From Gemmatimonadaceae bacterium (GTDB taxonomy: Bacteria > Gemmatimonadota > Gemmatimonadetes > Gemmatimonadales > Gemmatimonadaceae), in NCBI GenBank assembly GCA_025931335.1, contig JAICNG010000023.1:1-45192 (forward strand): DNA of 45,192 nt. Direction: 5' to 3'. A program made the position numbers and the translations under genes. The notes below the pieces were generated by a model. It was not told where the DNA came from. It did not search any database and was given only the letters and a program-made list of their open reading frames with translations. This document shows, in pieces, positions 39,900 to 45,192 of the stretch; the first letter of the stretch is position 1, and each line of letters opens with the position of its first letter.

Positions 39900-41101
39900 G
39901 CACGGATCGCGCGCTCACGTTCGTCGTCTTCGGAGACGACTGGGGGCGCCACGTCTCCTCGATGCAGCACGTCATCTCGCGGCTCCTCGACCGGGTCACC
40001 GTGCTGTGGGTGAACGGCATTGGGCATCGCGAGCCCGGGCTCGCCGATGTCCGGCGCGCGGTGACCAAGGTGCGCGCGATGCTCGGCGACACACCTCGGG
40101 TGGCGTCGGTGAGCACCGGGCCGCGGCCGCGTGAGGTGATCGCCCCCAAGGTTTTGCCATGGCACCTCAACCCGGCCGTGGCGCGACTCAACCGGTGGTC
40201 GCTCACGCGCGACATTCGACGCTCCATCGAGCGTCACGCGCAGGGGGACGTCGTGCTCGTCACCGGCTCGCCGCCGTCGGCCGGCGTCGTCGGCCGTCTC
40301 GGCGAGCGCGCGTCGATCTACTTCTGCATGGATGACTTCCTGGAGCTGCCGGGAGCGTCGCCGCGCATGATGGACGTCTGCGAGCGGGCGCTGCTCGGTC
40401 GAGTGGACGCGGTGGTGGCGACCGCGGCCCGGCTCGTCGACCGGAAGCGCAGCGCCTCGGGACGCGGCTTCTACCTGCCGCAGGGCGTGAACTACGAGCA
40501 CTTCGCGACGCCGCGACTGGTGCCGCCCGAGATGGCGGCGCTGCCGCGGCCGATCATCGGCTTTGCCGGGGGCGTGGGCACCGCCGTCGACGCGGCGACG
40601 ATTCGCGCGCTGGCGGCCGCGAACTCTACGGGGTCGGTGGCGCTGGTGGGTCCGCTCACCTTGCCGCCGGAGATGATCGCCGCGCCGAACGTGCACGTGC
40701 TCGGGCCCAGACCGTACGCCGAGCTTCCCGCGTACGTGCAGTCGTTCGACGTGGGGATCATCCCGTACGTCGAGAACGATTGGACGCGCGCCGTGGACCC
40801 GCTCAAGCTGCTCGAGTATCTCGCCGCCGGAATCCCGGTGGTAGCGTCGCCGCTGCCTGAAGTCGAGAAGTATCGCGACGTCGTGCGCATCGCCCCGCTC
40901 GGCGATCCGTTCGTTCGCGCGACAATGGAGGCCGCCTTCGATGTCGGTGGCGAAGCGCGCATGCGTGGCCGGCTCGTCGCCAAGGCGAACACCTGGGAGC
41001 AGCGCGCGGACCGGTTTCTCGAGATCGTGCGCGACGTCGTCGACTCGCGCGGGACGCGCGCGTCCGACACGGTGAAGCCGGCGCTGTCGGGAGCCGCCTG
41101 A
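39896..41101 (+). CDS. Glycosyltransferase (GT-B fold, group 1)
   Basis: A 401-residue GT-B protein. The N-terminal half begins LTFVVFGDDWGRHVSSMQHVI with an unusual FGDDW start, and carries IYFCMDDFLELPG and the hinge region FYLPQGVNYEHF. The C-terminal half has PIIGFAGGVGTAVD, VHVLGPRPYAELPAYVQSFDVGIIPY and the donor-binding segment NDWTRAVDPLKLLEYLAAGIPVV. It resembles the 'glycosyltransferase family 1' proteins of exopolysaccharide loci that contact UDP- or GDP-sugars. It overlaps the methyltransferase gene by ATGA and ends one base before the amidotransferase ATG. Confidence 0.9.
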   Translation: MSTDRALTFVVFGDDWGRHVSSMQHVISRLLDRVTVLWVNGIGHREPGLADVRRAVTKVRAMLGDTPRVASVSTGPRPREVIAPKVLPWHLNPAVARLNRWSLTRDIRRSIERHAQGDVVLVTGSPPSAGVVGRLGERASIYFCMDDFLELPGASPRMMDVCERALLGRVDAVVATAARLVDRKRSASGRGFYLPQGVNYEHFATPRLVPPEMAALPRPIIGFAGGVGTAVDAATIRALAAANSTGSVALVGPLTLPPEMIAAPNVHVLGPRPYAELPAYVQSFDVGIIPYVENDWTRAVDPLKLLEYLAAGIPVVASPLPEVEKYRDVVRIAPLGDPFVRATMEAAFDVGGEARMRGRLVAKANTWEQRADRFLEIVRDVVDSRGTRASDTVKPALSGAA

Positions 41102-41102
41102 C

Positions 41103-43058
41103 ATGTGCGGACTCGCGGGACTCTGGCGCGCCGGCGGCGCGACGCGCGACGAATTGCGGGAGGGCGCGTGCCGCATGATCGCGCCGTTGGCGCATCGCGG
41201 GCCCGACGATGAGGGGGTGTGGGTCGACGAAGCCGCGGGCGTCGCGCTCGGCTTTCGTCGCCTGGCGATCGTCGATCTCTCGCCGCTCGGGCATCAACCA
41301 ATGAGGTCGCCGAGCGGTCGCTTCACCATGGTGTTCAACGGTGAGGTGTACAACGCGGCGGCGATCGCGCGCGAGCTGGGACGCGTGGGCTTCCGGTTCC
41401 GCGGACATTCGGATACCGAGGTCATGCTCGCGGCGTTCGAGCACTGGGGACTGAAGCCGGCGCTCGAGCGCTTCGTGGGGATGTTCGCGATCGCGCTGTG
41501 GGATGCGCGCGAGCGTCGTCTCCACCTCATGCGCGACCGGCTTGGCAAGAAGCCGCTGTTCGTGTGGCAGGGGAGCGGCATGATCGCGTTCGCGTCGGAG
41601 CTGAAGGCGCTGATGGCGCTCCCGGCGTTTCCGCGCGAGATCGACACCACGGCGCTGAGCGCGTATCTGCGCTTCTTCTACGTGCCCGCCCCACACTCGA
41701 TCTTCCGCGGAACGCGCAAGGTGCGGCCCGGCGCCATTCTCACCATCGACGAGCCGTCGGTGCCCCTGCCCGAGGACTCGCTGTACTGGTCGGCGCGCGA
41801 CGCGCAGGCCGCGGCCGCCGCCGATTCGTTCATGGGCAGCGACGCCGAAGCGATCGATGAGACGGAGCGGTTGCTCGGGGAGGCGACCGCGATGCGCGCG
41901 GGGCACTCCGACGTCCCCGTCGGCGCATTCCTCTCCGGCGGAATCGACTCGACGGCCGTCGTCGCGCTCATGCAGCGCCAGGCCTCGCGTCCGGTGCGGA
42001 CGTACACGATCGGCTTCGCGGACGACGACTACGATGAGTCGCGGCATGCCGAGCCGATCGCGAAGTACCTCGGCACCGATCACACGACGCTGACGCTGAC
42101 GCCGCGGGAGAGCCTGGCGGTGGTGCCGCAGCTCGCCGAGATGTTCGACGAGCCGTTCGCCGACATCTCGCAGATTCCCACCTACCTCGTTTCGCGGCTG
42201 GCGCGCCAGGACGTGACGGTGGCGCTCTCGGGCGACGGCGGTGACGAGGTGTTCGCGGGCTACAACCGGTACGTCTGGGGCGATCGCCTCTTCCGGCGCC
42301 TAACGGGCGTGCCCGGGCCGGCGCGGCGGTTCGTGGGCCGCGGGCTGCGCAGCGTGGCACCGCGGCGCTGGGATAGCGCCTTCGCCGCGGTCTCGGGCGT
42401 GCTCCCCTCTCGGCTGCGCTACCGGCTGCCGGGCGAGAAGCTGCACAAGATCGGCGCGCTGATGGCCACCGATACACCGTCGGAGTTCTACCGGTCGCTG
42501 GTGTCGGCGTGGCGGGAGCCGGGAACCGTCGCGGGCCACCATGCGGAGATGCAGGGCACGTTCGAGGACGTGATGGACGCGTCGACCCCGCCGCATCTCA
42601 TCGACCGCATGATGCTCGTGGACCTCCTCACGTATCTGCCCGACAACAACCTGGCGAAGGTGGACCGGGCGAGCATGGCGGTGAGCCTCGAGGTGCGCGT
42701 GCCGCTCCTCGACCATCGCGTGGTGGAGTGGGCGCTCCGGCTGCCGCTGCGGATGAAGGTGCGCGGTGGCGCAACGAAGTGGGTGCTGCGCCAGGTGCTG
42801 TACCGCCACGTGCCGAAGGCGCTCGTCGAGCGCGAGAAGATGGGCTTCGACGTGCCGATCGGCACGTGGCTGCGAGGGCCGCTGCGCGAATGGGCGGCGG
42901 ACCTGCTCCATCGTGACGCGCTCGAGAGCGACGGGCTGTTGCGGGCGAGCGAAGTGCGGCGCGTGTGGCGCGAGCACCTCGCCGGTCGCGCCAACCACGG
43001 GCGTGGGCTGTGGGTCGTGTTGATGCTGCAGGCGTGGCGCGCCCGGTGGGCGTGTTGA
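41103..43058 (+). CDS. Asparagine synthetase (glutamine-hydrolysing)-like amidotransferase, polysaccharide-locus type
   Basis: A 651-residue two-domain enzyme. The class II glutaminase domain starts with Cys2 (MCGLAGLW) and has LAHRGPDDEGVW, FNGEVYN and FRGHSDTEVML. The synthetase domain has the ATP-pyrophosphatase motif FLSGGIDSTAVVAL (~residue 278) and VALSGDGGDEVFAGYNRY. The reaction is ATP-dependent amidation with glutamine-derived ammonia. Exosortase-A loci regularly encode such a protein, where it probably amidates a uronic acid or other carboxyl group of the polymer instead of making asparagine. Placement among glycosyltransferase, methyltransferase and formyltransferase genes supports that. 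GGGAG precedes the ATG. Confidence 0.94.
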   Translation: MCGLAGLWRAGGATRDELREGACRMIAPLAHRGPDDEGVWVDEAAGVALGFRRLAIVDLSPLGHQPMRSPSGRFTMVFNGEVYNAAAIARELGRVGFRFRGHSDTEVMLAAFEHWGLKPALERFVGMFAIALWDARERRLHLMRDRLGKKPLFVWQGSGMIAFASELKALMALPAFPREIDTTALSAYLRFFYVPAPHSIFRGTRKVRPGAILTIDEPSVPLPEDSLYWSARDAQAAAAADSFMGSDAEAIDETERLLGEATAMRAGHSDVPVGAFLSGGIDSTAVVALMQRQASRPVRTYTIGFADDDYDESRHAEPIAKYLGTDHTTLTLTPRESLAVVPQLAEMFDEPFADISQIPTYLVSRLARQDVTVALSGDGGDEVFAGYNRYVWGDRLFRRLTGVPGPARRFVGRGLRSVAPRRWDSAFAAVSGVLPSRLRYRLPGEKLHKIGALMATDTPSEFYRSLVSAWREPGTVAGHHAEMQGTFEDVMDASTPPHLIDRMMLVDLLTYLPDNNLAKVDRASMAVSLEVRVPLLDHRVVEWALRLPLRMKVRGGATKWVLRQVLYRHVPKALVEREKMGFDVPIGTWLRGPLREWAADLLHRDALESDGLLRASEVRRVWREHLAGRANHGRGLWVVLMLQAWRARWAC

Positions 43059-43092
43059 TGCCGTGTCGGCAAGAACGTTTCGGGAGCCTACG

Positions 43093-45192
43093 ATGCTGTT
43101 AGAATTGCGTCGAACCATCGGACTGGCGCGGCAGAGCGCCGCGTGGCGCGCCGCGAACGCACGCTTGCTCGTCGAGCAGGTGGTGCACCGCGACCGGAAT
43201 GCGCACGTCGGGTTCACCGACGATGACCACCTGCGCGCGGCCGCGGAGTGGCTCGGTCGCGCGCAGGATGCGAGTGGCGATGATGGGGTGAGCGGACGCT
43301 TCTTCCTGAAGTCGGGATGGAGCTCGTCGTACCCCGAGACGACCGGCTACATCATCCCAACCTTCCTCGCGCTCGCCAATGCGTTGGGCGACGAGGGGTA
43401 TCGCGAGCGCGCCGCGCGCTGCGTGGACTTCCTCGAGCGAGTGCAGCTCGAGAGCGGAGCGTTCCCCGGCGGCGAGGTGCACGAGAACCGCACCGAGCCC
43501 TCGGTGTTCAATACCGCGCAGATTCTGCACGGGCTGGTGCAGTTCCACCGCGTGTCGGAGGATCGGCGCGTCGTCGACATGGCGCGTCGGGCCGCCGACT
43601 GGCTCGTCGCACAGCAGGACGAGGACGGCGCCTTCCGGAAGCACGCGTACAACGGGCTTCCCGTCGTCTATGCCGCCCATGCGTCGTGCTGGATCGCCGA
43701 GGCCGGCGAAGCGCTCGCGGAGCCGCGGTGGCTCGAGTCGGCGCGCAAGCATCTCGACTGGGTGCTCGCGCAGCGCGACCCTGCCACGGGCTGGTTCGAC
43801 CACATGGGATTCGACGCGCGCGACGCGGGCGACCGCGTGGCGGTCACCCACACGATCGCGTACACCCTCTGGGGCATCCTCCACGGCTCCGTGATTCTCG
43901 GCCGCGACGACGGCATCGCCGCGGTGCGCCAGGCGGCGCACGCGATCGCGCGACGACTCGAGCTCTCGCGACGCCTCCCCGGCGTGCTCGACAGCCACTG
44001 GCGCGCGCGCGCGTCGAGCAGCTGCCTCACGGGCAACGCGCAGATGGCGCTCATCTGGCTGCGCCTGCACGCGATGGAGCCGGACGTCGTGCTGCTCAAC
44101 GCGGCACTCAAGGCGATCGACGACGTGAAAGCCGCGCAGCCGATGATGCACCCGCATCCGGGCATTCGCGGGGGCATTCCGGGGTCGGATCCGGTGTGGG
44201 GGGACTACATTCGCTTCGCGCTGCCGAACTGGTCGGCCAAGTTCTTCATCGACGCACTGCTCGCCAAGCGCGACGCGCTGGCGGCGGTGCGTCGGCGCGT
44301 GCCCACCCCGTGGGAAGTTCCGAGCGACGTGCCCCTCCGGCTGCCACCGGCGACCTTCGCGAGCGGACAGCCCGTGCGCACGGTGCTCTACACCCGCGAT
44401 GGCTCGCACAAGGTGCCGCAGATGGTCGCGGCCTGGTCGTCATGGGGATTTCGGCCGGCGGCGGTGGTCATCGAAACGCCGCCCGCGCCAACCACGCCAC
44501 AGCGTGTACGCGCCCGGGTTCGCACCGACGGCGTGGCGCCGCTCGCGCGGCGGCTGTGGCGGCGGCCGGCGTCGAATGGCGCGAGCGCGCCGCGGCCCCT
44601 GGCCATCGACGAGATGCCGCACGACGTCGAAGCCTTCTGCGCCGCGCACCGCATTCGCGTCGTGCGCGTGGGGAAGCTCGATGACCCCGCCTCCATCGCC
44701 GCGGTGCGCGAGCTCCGCCCCGATCTCGCGGTTCACGCGGGTGCGGGAATTCTCCGCGCGCCTCTGCTTGCGGTCCCGCGTCTCGGCACGCTGAACGCGC
44801 ACATGGGTGTGCTGCCACGCTTCCGCGGGATGAACGTCACCGAATGGGCGACGTTCCTCGGTGGGCCGGTGGGGTGCACGGTGCATCTCGTCGACGCGGG
44901 GATCGACACCGGCAACATTGTGTGCGTGCGGCTGTCCGACCCGCGCGGGGCGCGCGCGATCGCCGAGCTGCGCGCGCGCGTGGATCACGACCAGATCGCG
45001 ATGCTGGGCGACGTGATCCAGTGGACGCAGAATGCCGGAACGCTGCCGCCGAGCCGCTCGCAGGAGGCCGACGAAGGCATTCAGCTCTTCCGCATGCACC
45101 CGGACCTGCGCACGATTCTCGAGGCCGAGCTCGCCGCGCCGCCGCCGAGCGACGCGAGCGTCGCGTTGCCGAGCAGCGCCGACACGCCGGCG
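43093..45192 (+). CDS. Alpha/alpha-toroid domain fused to a formyltransferase, 3' end cut by window
   Basis: An open frame of at least 700 codons running off the window. Residues ~1-410 are helical repeats typical of alpha/alpha toroids: KSGWSSSYPETTGYIIPTF, a Gly-rich hairpin ESGAFPGGEVHE, VFNTAQILHGLVQFHRV, ATGWFDHMGFD and GVLDSHWRARASSSCLTGNAQM. From ~430 on comes a Met-tRNA-formyltransferase-type N-domain with LNAHMGVLPRFRGMNVTEWA (catalytic His near 569) and CTVHLVDAGIDTGNIV (catalytic Asp). Stand-alone relatives of the second domain N-formylate amino sugars using N10-formyl-THF. The toroid could hold a glycan, so the fusion may formylate the growing polymer. The start ATG follows the amidotransferase by 34 bp with GGGAG upstream. 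Confidence 0.82.
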   Translation, partial: MLLELRRTIGLARQSAAWRAANARLLVEQVVHRDRNAHVGFTDDDHLRAAAEWLGRAQDASGDDGVSGRFFLKSGWSSSYPETTGYIIPTFLALANALGDEGYRERAARCVDFLERVQLESGAFPGGEVHENRTEPSVFNTAQILHGLVQFHRVSEDRRVVDMARRAADWLVAQQDEDGAFRKHAYNGLPVVYAAHASCWIAEAGEALAEPRWLESARKHLDWVLAQRDPATGWFDHMGFDARDAGDRVAVTHTIAYTLWGILHGSVILGRDDGIAAVRQAAHAIARRLELSRRLPGVLDSHWRARASSSCLTGNAQMALIWLRLHAMEPDVVLLNAALKAIDDVKAAQPMMHPHPGIRGGIPGSDPVWGDYIRFALPNWSAKFFIDALLAKRDALAAVRRRVPTPWEVPSDVPLRLPPATFASGQPVRTVLYTRDGSHKVPQMVAAWSSWGFRPAAVVIETPPAPTTPQRVRARVRTDGVAPLARRLWRRPASNGASAPRPLAIDEMPHDVEAFCAAHRIRVVRVGKLDDPASIAAVRELRPDLAVHAGAGILRAPLLAVPRLGTLNAHMGVLPRFRGMNVTEWATFLGGPVGCTVHLVDAGIDTGNIVCVRLSDPRGARAIAELRARVDHDQIAMLGDVIQWTQNAGTLPPSRSQEADEGIQLFRMHPDLRTILEAELAAPPPSDASVALPSSADTPA

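Overview
The window is about two-thirds G+C, densely coding, and encodes secreted proteins with ordinary Gram-negative signal peptides and a lipobox. Gene content (M61 peptidase, DUF4142 lipoprotein, MetH, YggT/DUF167 pair, XrtA-type polysaccharide genes) and the abundance of intergenic palindromes suggest a Gram-negative soil or freshwater bacterium, most plausibly Gemmatimonadota. That placement is inference from style and content; no rRNA or tRNA gene was seen. Most genes are stacked with ATGA stop/start overlaps.

Left part (1-18.9 kb), housekeeping: the end of an AhpD-like gene with an EamA exporter; SurE divergent from a lipid kinase; a secreted M61-PDZ peptidase and a DUF4142 lipoprotein; a secreted aminopeptidase P; an acyl-CoA dehydrogenase coupled to a small CbiX-like protein; and a methionine module on the minus strand. 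In that module cobalamin-dependent methionine synthase (metH) overlaps a fused homocysteine methyltransferase/methylenetetrahydrofolate reductase. The metH leader carries a clear SAM-II riboswitch followed by a terminator, so methionine synthesis is probably shut off by S-adenosylmethionine. Upstream lie a degenerate receiver-like protein, DUF167, YggT and an aldehyde dehydrogenase. At least five families of intergenic palindromic or tandem repeats sit between these genes, and one lies in frame inside metH.

Right part (19.1-45.2 kb), one large surface-polysaccharide locus. A minus-strand operon encodes a hexapeptide acyltransferase, an acyl-CoA-dehydrogenase-like flavoprotein, an amino-acid adenylating ligase and a carrier protein. 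On the plus strand follow an SGNH protein, two FemAB proteins, a DUF3473 polysaccharide deacetylase of the exosortase-A type, a DegT-type aminotransferase, a second deacetylase, three glycosyltransferases, a second carrier protein with an FkbH-type HAD enzyme and a double-GNAT protein, an O-antigen ligase/polymerase, a methyltransferase, an asparagine-synthetase-like amidotransferase, and (cut by the window end) an alpha/alpha-toroid protein fused to a formyltransferase. A VanZ-like membrane protein is on the opposite strand. No exosortase is in the window.

Two points stand out. First, three operons of this locus share a promoter layout: a GG-N10-GC sigma-54-type element with one or two TGTGGCGCC boxes about 137 bp upstream, implying a common enhancer-binding regulator. 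Second, two separate carrier-protein cassettes (ligase + dehydrogenase + carrier, as in pyrrole-2-carboxyl formation; and FkbH + carrier, as in glyceryl-carrier formation) are embedded in a polysaccharide locus. This suggests that thioester-bound, non-fatty acyl groups are made to decorate the polymer.
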